From the NCBI GenBank assembly GCA_031969915.1, contig DALYJJ010000104.1, forward strand, positions 1 to 22,196: a stretch of 22,196 nt of DNA, in the 5' to 3' direction. The notes below the pieces were generated by a model. It did not search any database. It worked only from the letters and a program-made list of their open reading frames with translations, and was not told the origin of the DNA. The translations under genes and the position numbers were made by a program. Shown in pieces: positions 6,248 to 12,947 of this stretch. This DNA is from DALYJJ01 sp031969915. Lineage in GTDB: Bacteria > Acidobacteriota > Terriglobia > Bryobacterales > Bryobacteraceae. Position 1 is the stretch's first letter; each line of letters starts with the position of its first letter.

Positions 6248-6802
6248 ATGGCAAGCAAGAACTCCATCGGACTGATCGAACTGGGCAGCATCGCGGGCGG
6301 CTTTGAAGTCTGCGATGCCATGTTAAAGGCGGCGGATGTGGAACTGGTCCTCTCGCGCACCATTTGCTCCGGCAAGTACATGGTGATGGTCCGCGGAGAC
6401 GTTGCCGCGGTGGAGGCGGCCGTCGACGCGGGCAAGCGGGCCGGACACTTTTCGGTGATCGACACGTTCGTGATTCCCAACGTGCACGAATCGATCTTCC
6501 CGGCCATCGCCGGGCACACCAAGGCCGAAGCGATGGAGGCCCTGGGGATCATCGAATCGTTCTCCGTGGCTTCGCTGATCGAAGGCGCGGACATGGCGGC
6601 GAAATCGGCCCTCGTGCAACTGATCGAAGTGCGGTTGGCGATGGCCCTGGGCGGCAAGGCGTTTGTCACGCTTACGGGCAGCGTGGCGGCGGTCCGGAGC
6701 GCGGTGGATTCGGGGGCGGCGGTGATCGCGAAGAAGGGATTACTGGTGAACAAGGTCGTGATCCCGCAGCCCCGGCCGGAGTTGTTGAACGAGATGATTT
6801 GA
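6248..6802 (+). CDS. pduT: PduT-like tandem-BMC-domain microcompartment shell protein
   Basis: This 184-aa protein has two BMC domains, about residues 5-90 (SIGLIELGSIAGGFEVCDAMLKAADVEL) and 100-184 (ALGIIESFSVASLIEGADMAAKSALV). PduT has the same length and layout. Such proteins form pseudo-hexameric trimers in the shell. PduT binds a [4Fe-4S] cluster at the central pore through Cys38 in SKTICPGK. The equivalent segment here is SRTICSGK with Cys40, so the cluster ligand is kept. The ending LLVNKVVIPQPRPEL also matches PduT-type proteins. GGAG lies 8 bases before ATG 6248. Together with the PduS-like gene upstream it suggests an electron path across a microcompartment shell. No BMC-H or pentamer shell gene is in the window, so the rest of the shell must be encoded elsewhere. 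Confidence 0.93.
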   Translation: MASKNSIGLIELGSIAGGFEVCDAMLKAADVELVLSRTICSGKYMVMVRGDVAAVEAAVDAGKRAGHFSVIDTFVIPNVHESIFPAIAGHTKAEAMEALGIIESFSVASLIEGADMAAKSALVQLIEVRLAMALGGKAFVTLTGSVAAVRSAVDSGAAVIAKKGLLVNKVVIPQPRPELLNEMI

Positions 6803-6880
6803 AGCCGCCACCGGGCACTTGCGTCTGCCCGCCGAGTTCGGCTACAAATTGTTTTGCCCATCTGATTGGAGGGATCTTCG

Positions 6881-7108
6881 ATGGTGAAATGTCCGCAGTG
6901 CGACTCCGCAATCGACGTGGAAGAAGAAGATCTGGACGAAGGGGATGTCCTTTCTTGTGATGAGTGCGGCGCCAGCCTGTCGGTGGTGAGCCTGGATCCG
7001 CTCGAACTCGAGTCGGAGGACGACGACGAGGACGAAGACGACGAGGACTTCGACGACTTCGACGAGGATGAGGAAGAAGACGAGGAAGAAGACGAGGACT
7101 GGAAGTAG
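6881..7108 (+). CDS. LysW-like acidic zinc-ribbon protein with an atypical C-terminus
   Basis: The product is 75 aa. The N-terminal zinc ribbon has Cys4-x2-Cys7 and Cys26-x2-Cys29, with GDVLSCDECGASLSVVSLDPLEL matching the amino-group carrier protein LysW. An almost unbroken Asp/Glu tail (about residues 44-73) follows and ends EDEDWK. LysW carries the growing lysine or arginine precursor on the terminal Glu of an EDWGE-like motif. Here Trp is kept but the last residue is Lys, and the acidic linker is longer than in LysW (about 54 aa). It may therefore not be a standard carrier. GGAGGG stands 7 bases before ATG 6881. No LysX, LysZ or LysY genes are nearby. The tail overlaps the start of the next gene. 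Confidence 0.85.
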   Translation: MVKCPQCDSAIDVEEEDLDEGDVLSCDECGASLSVVSLDPLELESEDDDEDEDDEDFDDFDEDEEEDEEEDEDWK

Positions 7109-7466
7109 GCTGCGGCTCCTTCTGCTCGCGGCGGCGTGTGCGTGGGTCGGCGCGGCCGCGCCTCCGCCGGAAGCCCTGATCGCGGGGACGGTGTTCCGCG
7201 AGCCGGGCTTCGCCCTGCCCGGCGCGGAGGTGACCGTCGATCCGGACCAGAAGAAGCCGAAGAAGTTGAAGGTCAAGCGAACCGTGCTTCGCAGCGACGC
7301 CCGCGGCGAGTGGGCTCTGCGGGTTCCCGCTGAGCCGCTACGGTATACTGTCACTGTCAAAGCCGCCGGGTTCCAGACGGTCACCAGGGACGTCGAGATC
7401 CACGGCGAAGAGCGGGCGGACGTCTACGTCGAACTCAAGGCTGAAACCGGGAAACCGAAACCGTAG
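7068..7466 (+). CDS. Secreted carboxypeptidase-regulatory-like (CnaB-type) protein
   Basis: The product is up to 132 aa. It has a very basic N-terminus (MRKKTRKKTRTGSRLR), a hydrophobic core (LLLLAAACAWVGAAA) and a likely cleavage after an Ala cluster. One beta-sandwich domain follows: LIAGTVFREPGFALPGAEV, then DARGEWALRVPAEPLRYTVTVKAAGFQTVTRDVEI. This is the carboxypeptidase regulatory-like pattern. The ATG at 7068 lies inside the acidic tail of the LysW-like gene (41-base overlap, +1 frame), so the basic leader is the frame-shifted reading of the acidic repeats. A CTG at 7110 with GGAAGTAGG before it could be an alternative start just after the upstream stop. Function unknown; probably periplasmic or outer-membrane associated. 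Confidence 0.72.
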   Translation: MRKKTRKKTRTGSRLRLLLLAAACAWVGAAAPPPEALIAGTVFREPGFALPGAEVTVDPDQKKPKKLKVKRTVLRSDARGEWALRVPAEPLRYTVTVKAAGFQTVTRDVEIHGEERADVYVELKAETGKPKP

Positions 7467-7497
7467 CCTCCGTGCGCCCGTCCCAGGGAGTAGGGTT

Positions 7498-7872
7498 ATG
7501 ATTGCCAAGCGTGCGTTTCTGATGGGCCTGGCGCTGATGTTGTGCGCGGGCTTCGCGGCGGCGCAGTTGACCAACAAGAAGCGCGAGAAGCCTCAGGATA
7601 CCTCCGTACGGGCTCTTACCGGCGTCGTTCGCGATGCGGAGGAGAACCCCGTGGAGGGCGCGGTGGTGAAGTTGAAAGACATGAAGACGCTGCAGGTGCG
7701 CAGCTTCATCACGCCCGCCGACGGCACCTACCATTTCCACGGCCTCAGCCGCACGGTCGACTACGAAGTGAAAGCGGATTCCAAGGGGGCGGCCACGCCC
7801 ACCCGAACGCTCAGCAGCTTCGACGACCGGCTGAAGGCGATCATCAATCTGAAGCTCGAACCTAAGAGCTGA
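7498..7872 (+). CDS. Secreted carboxypeptidase-regulatory-like protein
   Basis: This 124-aa protein has a clear signal peptide (MIAKRAFLMGLALMLCAGFAAA, cleavage near AAAQL). A short basic linker leads into one carboxypeptidase-regulatory-like domain: ALTGVVRDAEENPVEGAVVKLKD, then FITPADGTYHFHGLSRTVDYEVKA. The pattern is the same as in TonB-receptor N-termini but here stands alone. AGGGAGTAGGG precedes ATG 7498. It follows the previous protein of the same fold by 31 bases and precedes the redoxin by 12, so these probably form one operon. Substrate or partner unknown. Confidence 0.82.
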   Translation: MIAKRAFLMGLALMLCAGFAAAQLTNKKREKPQDTSVRALTGVVRDAEENPVEGAVVKLKDMKTLQVRSFITPADGTYHFHGLSRTVDYEVKADSKGAATPTRTLSSFDDRLKAIINLKLEPKS

Positions 7873-7884
7873 AGGCCGCTCGCC

Positions 7885-8427
7885 ATGCGAAACGCGCTGT
7901 TCGCCCTGCTCATCGCCGCGGGAGCCGCGCTTGCCGCGCCGCCGGTTGAACTCGCCGATCTTTCCGGAAAGCCGGTGCGCGTGGAATTGCGCGGCCAGCC
8001 CACGGCGGTGGTCTTCTACTCGACGCTTTGTCCCATTTCGAACGACTACAACGAGCGCATGATCGAGGCCTACAACCAGTACCGCGGCCGCGTGCGCTTT
8101 CTGTTCGTGAACGCGAATGACAATGAGCCGGCGCCCGGCGTGGCGAAACACGCCGCCGGCGTGGGATTTCCCTTCCAGCCGTTCAAGGATCCGGGCAACG
8201 CCCTGGCCGACCGCCTGAACGCCACCGTCACCCCCGAGGTTTTTCTGTTTGACGCCGCGGGCGCTCTGCGCTACCACGGTCCGATCGACGACGCACGCAA
8301 CCCGGCCCGGGTGACGGCCCACCGCTTGCGGGACGCCGTGGACGCCGTCCTCGCGGGCCGCACGCCCGTGGTGGCCGAGAGCAAAGCCTTCGGCTGCAGC
8401 ATCAAGCGGGTGAAGAAGGCATCGTGA
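7885..8427 (+). CDS. Exported redoxin (AhpC/TSA-like thioredoxin-fold protein)
   Basis: This 180-aa protein has a signal peptide (MRNALFALLIAAGAALA, cleavage near AAPP). The thioredoxin-like domain carries a single Cys in the redox loop (STLCPISNDY; Cys49, then Pro-x-Ser). TPEVFLFD holds the cis-Pro region, and GALRYHGPIDDARN is a pattern of exported redoxins in Planctomycetota and Acidobacteriota. A second conserved Cys (Cys171) lies in the C-terminal KAFGCSIKR motif and may act as resolving or metal-binding residue. The gene follows the carboxypeptidase-regulatory-like gene by 12 bases and overlaps the next thioredoxin by 4, which suggests the two thiol proteins act in sequence outside the cytoplasm. 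The redox partner is not identified. Confidence 0.83.
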   Translation: MRNALFALLIAAGAALAAPPVELADLSGKPVRVELRGQPTAVVFYSTLCPISNDYNERMIEAYNQYRGRVRFLFVNANDNEPAPGVAKHAAGVGFPFQPFKDPGNALADRLNATVTPEVFLFDAAGALRYHGPIDDARNPARVTAHRLRDAVDAVLAGRTPVVAESKAFGCSIKRVKKAS

Positions 8428-8897
8428 GGCCGCCTTGGGCCGCGTTTGCGCTGGCCTGCGCGGCGCCTCTGCTGGCCCTGACTCCGGTGGACGAATCCAG
8501 CTTCCAGCCGAGCATCGCCCGCCACAAGGGCAAGGTGGTGCTTGTGAATTTCTGGGCCACGTGGTGCGTGCCGTGCCAGGCTGAGTTGCCGGCGCTTTCG
8601 GCCATGGCCAGGCGCCTCGCTCCGCAGGGGCTGGTTCTGGCGACGGTCTCCGCCGACGAGCCGGAAGAGGCTGAAACCGCTGCGCAAGTCCTTTCTCAGC
8701 ATCGTTTTCCGGGACCCTCTTACCTCAAGCGAGCCAAGAACGACGACGCCTTCATCCGCGTGGTGGACCCGGCTTGGAGCGGCGCCCTCCCCGCATTGGT
8801 CCTCTATGATCGCCTGGGGCGCAAGGCCAGGATGTGGGTCGGCGAGACGGATCTGAAGCGGGTGGAAGCCAGCGTGGTCAAATTGTTGCGGCAATAG
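8424..8897 (+). CDS. TlpA-like exported thioredoxin
   Basis: This 157-aa protein has a short N-terminal hydrophobic leader (AAFALACAAPLLALT) and a TlpA/ResA-type thioredoxin domain with WCVPC (Cys48, Cys51). The cis-Pro lies in GALPALVLYDRLG. The GTG start at 8424 forms a GTGA overlap with the redoxin stop, so the proteins are co-translated. It could reduce the upstream redoxin or an apocytochrome. It differs from the TlpA-like protein at 2000-2521 in leader and redox loop (CVPC against CPPC), so the two are not a recent duplication. Confidence 0.86.
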   Translation: MRPPWAAFALACAAPLLALTPVDESSFQPSIARHKGKVVLVNFWATWCVPCQAELPALSAMARRLAPQGLVLATVSADEPEEAETAAQVLSQHRFPGPSYLKRAKNDDAFIRVVDPAWSGALPALVLYDRLGRKARMWVGETDLKRVEASVVKLLRQ

Positions 8898-8909
8898 TAC
8901 CAGTTCCCC

Positions 8910-8941
8910 TTGACGCATCACCCCGCTATCTCTACTTTAAT
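8910..8941 (+). promoter_or_regulatory. Putative promoter of the PEP-CTERM gene
   Basis: TTGACG at 8910-8915 is a five-of-six -35 match. TACTTT (8933-8938) lies at 17-base spacing and TTTAAT (8936-8941, five of six) at 20. The region is AT-rich against the GC-rich background. No sigma-54 type -24/-12 signal is visible, although some PEP-CTERM genes use one. Confidence 0.35.
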
Positions 8942-8976
8942 AAGAGGCTAATCCGCGTTCCGTACGGAGTGATCCC

Positions 8977-9519
8977 ATGGTGTCTCGTCTGGTCCGCACG
9001 CTGTCGTTACTGATTCTGTGCACCGTCGGTCTGAGTGCAGCGACCCTGCTGCTGCCGGGCTCGGGCGTCACTTTGTCGTACGACGGCACCGAGTTCGCGG
9101 TCAGCGGCCTGACCGGCGCCACCGTCCTGTCGACCTCCCCGGCCTCGCTTTTGGGATCAGTCAACATCAACGCGTTCGGATCGTTCTTGTCCGTGGCGAA
9201 TCTCACGGCGACTCAGTCCCTGCTGCTCGTGCTCAACTTCGACCAGATCGTCGCGGTTGGCTCGACCTTGGTCGTGCCCGGTGAGTCGGTGGGCCTGGTT
9301 ACAGATCCGGTGCTCGATGCATTGCGCGGGCAGGTGTCCGCCGTCTTTTCCACGGGTCCGTCGAGCGTGGCGAGGCTCAGTCTGATCGTCCGGGCGCAGG
9401 CGCCTCCCGACGACGAAAATCCTCCCGAGTCTCTGCCGGAGCCGCTGTCGGTCGTGCTGTGCGGCGGCGGACTGGCAGTGCTCGGCCTGCTCCGGCGCCG
9501 CGCACTCCCGCGCGCTTAG
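8977..9519 (+). CDS. PEP-CTERM sorting-domain protein
   Basis: This 180-aa protein has a signal peptide (LVRTLSLLILCTVGLSA) and a low-complexity beta-rich body full of Ser, Thr, Val and Leu. It ends in a PEP-CTERM tripartite tail: Pro-Glu-Pro at about 154 (LPEPLSVV), a hydrophobic helix (LCGGGLAVLGLL) and a basic end (RRRALPRA). In known systems EpsH/XrtA exosortases process such tails for export, often with exopolysaccharide. No exosortase gene is in the window. The segment AQAPPDDENPPESLPEP looks like a flexible spacer. GGAG precedes ATG 8977. It converges with the cyclase-family gene with an 18-base gap. Confidence 0.83.
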   Translation: MVSRLVRTLSLLILCTVGLSAATLLLPGSGVTLSYDGTEFAVSGLTGATVLSTSPASLLGSVNINAFGSFLSVANLTATQSLLLVLNFDQIVAVGSTLVVPGESVGLVTDPVLDALRGQVSAVFSTGPSSVARLSLIVRAQAPPDDENPPESLPEPLSVVLCGGGLAVLGLLRRRALPRA

Positions 9520-9537
9520 CCGCCTTCCCGGCTCCCG

Positions 9538-10527
9538 CTATTCGATCGCGATCGGGCGCAGCGCGAAGCCCGCGGTCGCATTCTTGAACCGGTTCGTCAA
9601 CGCCACGTACGTGAACCGGTAGACCTTCGCGGACGCGAGGCCTTCCAGGTTGTGAAACTCCCCGATGTGGACTCCCTGGTCGACCAATAGATAGGTGTGC
9701 ACCAGGAGCGAGGCGTTGGGGTGGTCGGGGTCCTTCCCGACTTCAAGCCCGCTCGTGTCCGCGCCCAGCATGACGGCGCCCTTCTCCTCCACCAGCCACT
9801 TCGCGCCGGCCAAGGTGAGGCCGGCTGAATCATGCTCCCCGATCTTCGCGTGGTCGCCGCCGCTTTCACCCCAGTAGCGCAGGGTCCCGGTGCGGATCAG
9901 GACGATGTCTCCCGCCTGCACGTCCATTCTTTGCGCGGCCAGCGCGGCCTGAAGCTCCTTGGGTCCGATGGGGAAATTCGCAGGGAGTGCGGCGACGCCT
10001 TTCCAGCCCGCGACGTCGATCAGCAACGCCCGCCCGACAATGGGCGGAATCGTATCCGCGCCCGCCTTGGCGACACCGAAATCCGACCCGTGCTCCGCTT
10101 CGCGGAACCCGTTGTACCAGCGATGATCGGGACCCTTGGTGATATGCGCGAGACTGTCGATCTGCGTGCCGATGTTGTCCGAGGTGAACAGCGCGCAGCT
10201 ATGGTAGCCGCCGGTCTTCTGACCGGTTTCGCGCTGGAAGCCCTCGGGCGTGCGGTAGGTGGTGATCTGCGTGGGCGCGTGGCCGGCGAACTTGAATGAA
10301 TCGTTGGCGACGCGAACGCCGAGGTCGAAAACGCGGCCCGTCTTCACCTGGCGCAGCGCGTCGAGGATTCGCTCCGGTGTGTTGATCGCGTTCAGCGACC
10401 CGACTTCATCCTGCGGGCCGTAGACGGGGCCATAGCCCTTGCCCTTCTGCCAGCCCTTGGGCTGAGCATGGGCGGACAGGCAAAGGACGAGGAGCGCGGC
10501 CAGGCATCGGAGCGGCATGGGTAGCAT
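9538..10527 (-). CDS. Secreted cyclase-family (COG1878-type) protein
   Basis: This 329-aa protein has a signal peptide (MPLRCLAALLVLCLSAHA) and the cyclase/kynurenine-formamidase fold. In the classical family the metal site is HxGTHxDxxxH. Here the segment reads DNIGTQIDSLAH, so the two metal His are Asn118 and Gln122, while Asp124 and His128 remain. A later HDSAGLTLAGAKWLVE and GAVMLGADTSGLEVG are family-like. This looks like a divergent hydrolase subgroup rather than KynB. ATG 10527 is chosen; ATG 10518 is possible and also leaves a signal peptide. The longer open frame to 10833 lies antisense to the GH51-like gene and is not coding. Substrate unknown. Confidence 0.82.
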   Translation of the reverse strand: MLPMPLRCLAALLVLCLSAHAQPKGWQKGKGYGPVYGPQDEVGSLNAINTPERILDALRQVKTGRVFDLGVRVANDSFKFAGHAPTQITTYRTPEGFQRETGQKTGGYHSCALFTSDNIGTQIDSLAHITKGPDHRWYNGFREAEHGSDFGVAKAGADTIPPIVGRALLIDVAGWKGVAALPANFPIGPKELQAALAAQRMDVQAGDIVLIRTGTLRYWGESGGDHAKIGEHDSAGLTLAGAKWLVEEKGAVMLGADTSGLEVGKDPDHPNASLLVHTYLLVDQGVHIGEFHNLEGLASAKVYRFTYVALTNRFKNATAGFALRPIAIE

Positions 10528-10569
10528 TGTACGCGGATCCCGCCGTCCGGTGATACCATCGTTCGCACC

Positions 10570-12561
10570 ATGAAGTGCCTTAGCCTGCTGGCGCTCCTGG
10601 CCTGCACTCTCTGCGCTCAGGACGCCGTCATCCGCATCGATCCTTCGCGGCGCGCGCCGCGCCCGGTTCCTCGCACGATCTTCGGAACCTTTCTCGAGCC
10701 CATCGGCAACTCGATTTACAACGGCCTCTGGGCGCAGATTCTCGAAAACCCGAGCTTTGAAGGCGGCCTGTGGGATGAGACGTCCACGCGCCGGCGCCTG
10801 GACCAGGAGCCCGCTTTCCAACGGCCCTCGCACGTCAACCTGCCGCTTCCCTGGGAGCCGCTTGTGGCGCGCCAGGGCGCGCGTTACGAACCGCGTTGGA
10901 ACCAGGCGGCGAACTCGTATCGCTGGCTGGTGCTCATGGCGCTACCGGGCGCCGCGCAGACCGGCATCCGCCAGCAGGTCTTCCTGCCGCACCACCGCAC
11001 GCGCGAATACAAGGGCCGGCTGTACGCCAGGCACATGTCCGGACCGGCGTCGATCGAAGTCTCACTCCGCCGCCGCAATCAGCCATCGGAGGTCTTCGCC
11101 GCCGCCACCATCGCGCTGCAGGGTGAAGCCTGGCGGGCGTACGACTTCGCGATCTCGCTCCCGCCGGGGAAGCTCGCTGCGCTCGAAGCGGCGGACTTCG
11201 TGCTCGCCGCGCGCGAAGAAACGCGCGTTGGCCTCGACCAGGTCACTCTCTTCCCAGCCGACGCCGTGGAGGGCATGGATCCCGAGATGATCGCCCTCTC
11301 GCGCGACCTGAAGACGCCCATCGTGCGCTTCGGCGGCAACTTCACCTCCGCTTATCACTGGCGCGACGGCATCGGCCCCATCGATCAGCGCGTGAACATG
11401 GTGAACCTGTCCTGGGGCATGCCCGAGTACAACTACTTCGGCACCGACGAATTCCTTTCCTTTTGCAGGTTGATCGGCGCGGAGCCGCAGATCGCGCTGA
11501 ACCTCGGCACGGGCACGCCGGAGGAAGCGGCCGATTGGGTCCGCTACGTGAACGAACGCTGGAACCGCGGGAAAGGCGGGCTCTGGTGGGAGTTGGGGAA
11601 CGAACTCTGGGGCGACTTCCAGCACGGCTACCCGACGCTCGAACGGGTGGGCGCTCTCACGCGCGGCTTCAGCGAAGCGGTGAAGCGCGCCGACCCCACG
11701 GCAAAGCTCATCGCCACGGGCGCGGATCCCGACCACTTCCAGGACTGGAACGCCGAGCAGCTCAAGAACCCGGTTGGGACCTTCGACCTTCTGGCGACGC
11801 ATTTCGTCGTGGGCATGGCGGGCGTGCGGCGCGCCGGCGCGGGCCCCGATGAGATCGCCCTGGCCGGCTTCGCGTTGCCCGTGGAACTGGAGCGCCGCCT
11901 GCGCGAGATGAAGAAGCAGATCGACGCCTCGCCGCACGCAGGCAAGGCGAACCTGGCTTTCACCGAGTGGCTCTTCCACGCGAGCGACGACCGCGCGCCG
12001 CGCTTCCACAACATGGGCGGAGCGATTGCCGCCGCGGGCCTGCTCAACACGTTCCTGCGAACCGCCGATTTCATGCCCGTCAACGATATGACCGGCCTGA
12101 TCGAGTTCGGGGGCATCTGGAAGGCGCGCGGCCGCGTTTACGGTGTGCCTGCGTACTGGGCTTTCCGCATGTACTCCACGGCCGGCGCCACGCGCCTGGT
12201 GGAGTCGCGGACTGACGTGGAGACCTACGACATCGCGGAAGGCAACCAACGTCTGCCCACCATTGCGAAGGTCCCTTTCCTGGACGTGGTGGCGGCGGCC
12301 AACGAGCAAGGCGACAAGCTGACGCTCTTCTGCGTGAACCGGCACCTCCATCGCGATCTGACCGCGCGCATCGAGATGGCCGGCTTCAGCGGATCCACGG
12401 CGAAGATCCAGACGCTGCGCGCGGCCAGCATCTACACTGCGAACAACGAGCTGCGGCCGGAAGCCGTGGTGCCCGTTCCCAGCGCCATGAGCATTCCGGC
12501 GGGCTCCTGGAGCTACACGTTCCCGCGCGCCAGCGTGACCTTGATCGAAGTGGGCCGTTAG
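10570..12561 (+). CDS. Secreted GH51-like alpha-L-arabinofuranosidase
   Basis: This 663-aa protein has a signal peptide (MKCLSLLALLACTLCA). The front part is typical of GH51 (RTIFGTFLEPIGNSIYNGLWAQILENPSF). A carbohydrate-binding-like beta region spans about residues 85-235. The TIM barrel has the acid/base Glu345 in WWELGNELWG and the nucleophile Glu466 in LAFTEW, and FGGNFTSAYHWRDGIGP is the clan loop. A C-terminal beta domain (VVAAANEQGDKLTLFCVNRH) closes it, as in the family. It probably removes arabinose from plant polysaccharides outside the cytoplasm. ATG 10570 lies 42 bases from the divergent cyclase-family start. No transporter is beside it, although the downstream TonB receptor could import glycans. 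The exact substrate is not shown. Confidence 0.88.
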   Translation: MKCLSLLALLACTLCAQDAVIRIDPSRRAPRPVPRTIFGTFLEPIGNSIYNGLWAQILENPSFEGGLWDETSTRRRLDQEPAFQRPSHVNLPLPWEPLVARQGARYEPRWNQAANSYRWLVLMALPGAAQTGIRQQVFLPHHRTREYKGRLYARHMSGPASIEVSLRRRNQPSEVFAAATIALQGEAWRAYDFAISLPPGKLAALEAADFVLAAREETRVGLDQVTLFPADAVEGMDPEMIALSRDLKTPIVRFGGNFTSAYHWRDGIGPIDQRVNMVNLSWGMPEYNYFGTDEFLSFCRLIGAEPQIALNLGTGTPEEAADWVRYVNERWNRGKGGLWWELGNELWGDFQHGYPTLERVGALTRGFSEAVKRADPTAKLIATGADPDHFQDWNAEQLKNPVGTFDLLATHFVVGMAGVRRAGAGPDEIALAGFALPVELERRLREMKKQIDASPHAGKANLAFTEWLFHASDDRAPRFHNMGGAIAAAGLLNTFLRTADFMPVNDMTGLIEFGGIWKARGRVYGVPAYWAFRMYSTAGATRLVESRTDVETYDIAEGNQRLPTIAKVPFLDVVAAANEQGDKLTLFCVNRHLHRDLTARIEMAGFSGSTAKIQTLRAASIYTANNELRPEAVVPVPSAMSIPAGSWSYTFPRASVTLIEVGR

Positions 12562-12569
12562 ATAGCGCG

Positions 12570-12947
12570 TTATCGCGAGGCGATCGCGTCGATCTCCACG
12601 GCCACGTTCCGCGGCAAGCCCGCCACTGCCACGGTAGCCCGGGCCGGCGGGCTGGCCGCGAAGTAGCGCCCGTAGACTTCGTTCATCGCGGGGAAGTCGT
12701 CCATGGTCCGCAGGTAAACGGTCGTTTTGAGGACATTGTCCAGCGAGGAGCCGTCTGCTTCGAGCACGGCTTTCAGGTTCTCGATCACCCGCGCGGTCTG
12801 CGCGCGCACGTCGCCCTCGATCACCTGTTGCGTGGCCGGGTCGAGGGCGATCTGGCCGCTCAGGAAAATGAGGCTCGCAAAGGCGACCGCCTGCGAGTAG
12901 GGCCCGATCGCCGCGGGCGCGTTGGGTGTGGCGATGATCTCTTTCAT
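12570..12947 (-). CDS. ridA: RidA-family reactive imine deaminase
   Basis: This 125-aa protein has full RidA/YjgF length. Typical motifs are AIGPYSQAV, FLSGQIALDPATQQ, ENLKAVLEADGSSLDNVLKTTVYL and the active-site Arg103 in SPPARATVAV, with Glu118 in VEIDAIA. RidA hydrolyses reactive 2-aminoacrylate and other enamine/imine intermediates. The ATG start overlaps the pyrD stop by 4 bases (ATGA), so it is co-translated with pyrD. It converges with the GH51-like gene, with 8 bases between the stops. Confidence 0.95.
   Translation of the reverse strand: MKEIIATPNAPAAIGPYSQAVAFASLIFLSGQIALDPATQQVIEGDVRAQTARVIENLKAVLEADGSSLDNVLKTTVYLRTMDDFPAMNEVYGRYFAASPPARATVAVAGLPRNVAVEIDAIASR

Noticed and set aside
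9543..9554. Palindrome CGATCGCGATCG near the end of the cyclase-family gene
   Set aside because: It lies in coding sequence, has no loop or U-run, and such short GC palindromes are expected by chance here.
11062..12351. Minus-strand open frame of 429 codons opposite the GH51-like gene
   Set aside because: It is antisense to a glycosidase with both catalytic Glu motifs; the composition is that of a shadow frame.
12560..12577. Possible bidirectional terminator GATAGCGCGTTATC between the GH51-like gene and ridA
   Set aside because: The stem is imperfect and short, and no U-run follows on either strand.
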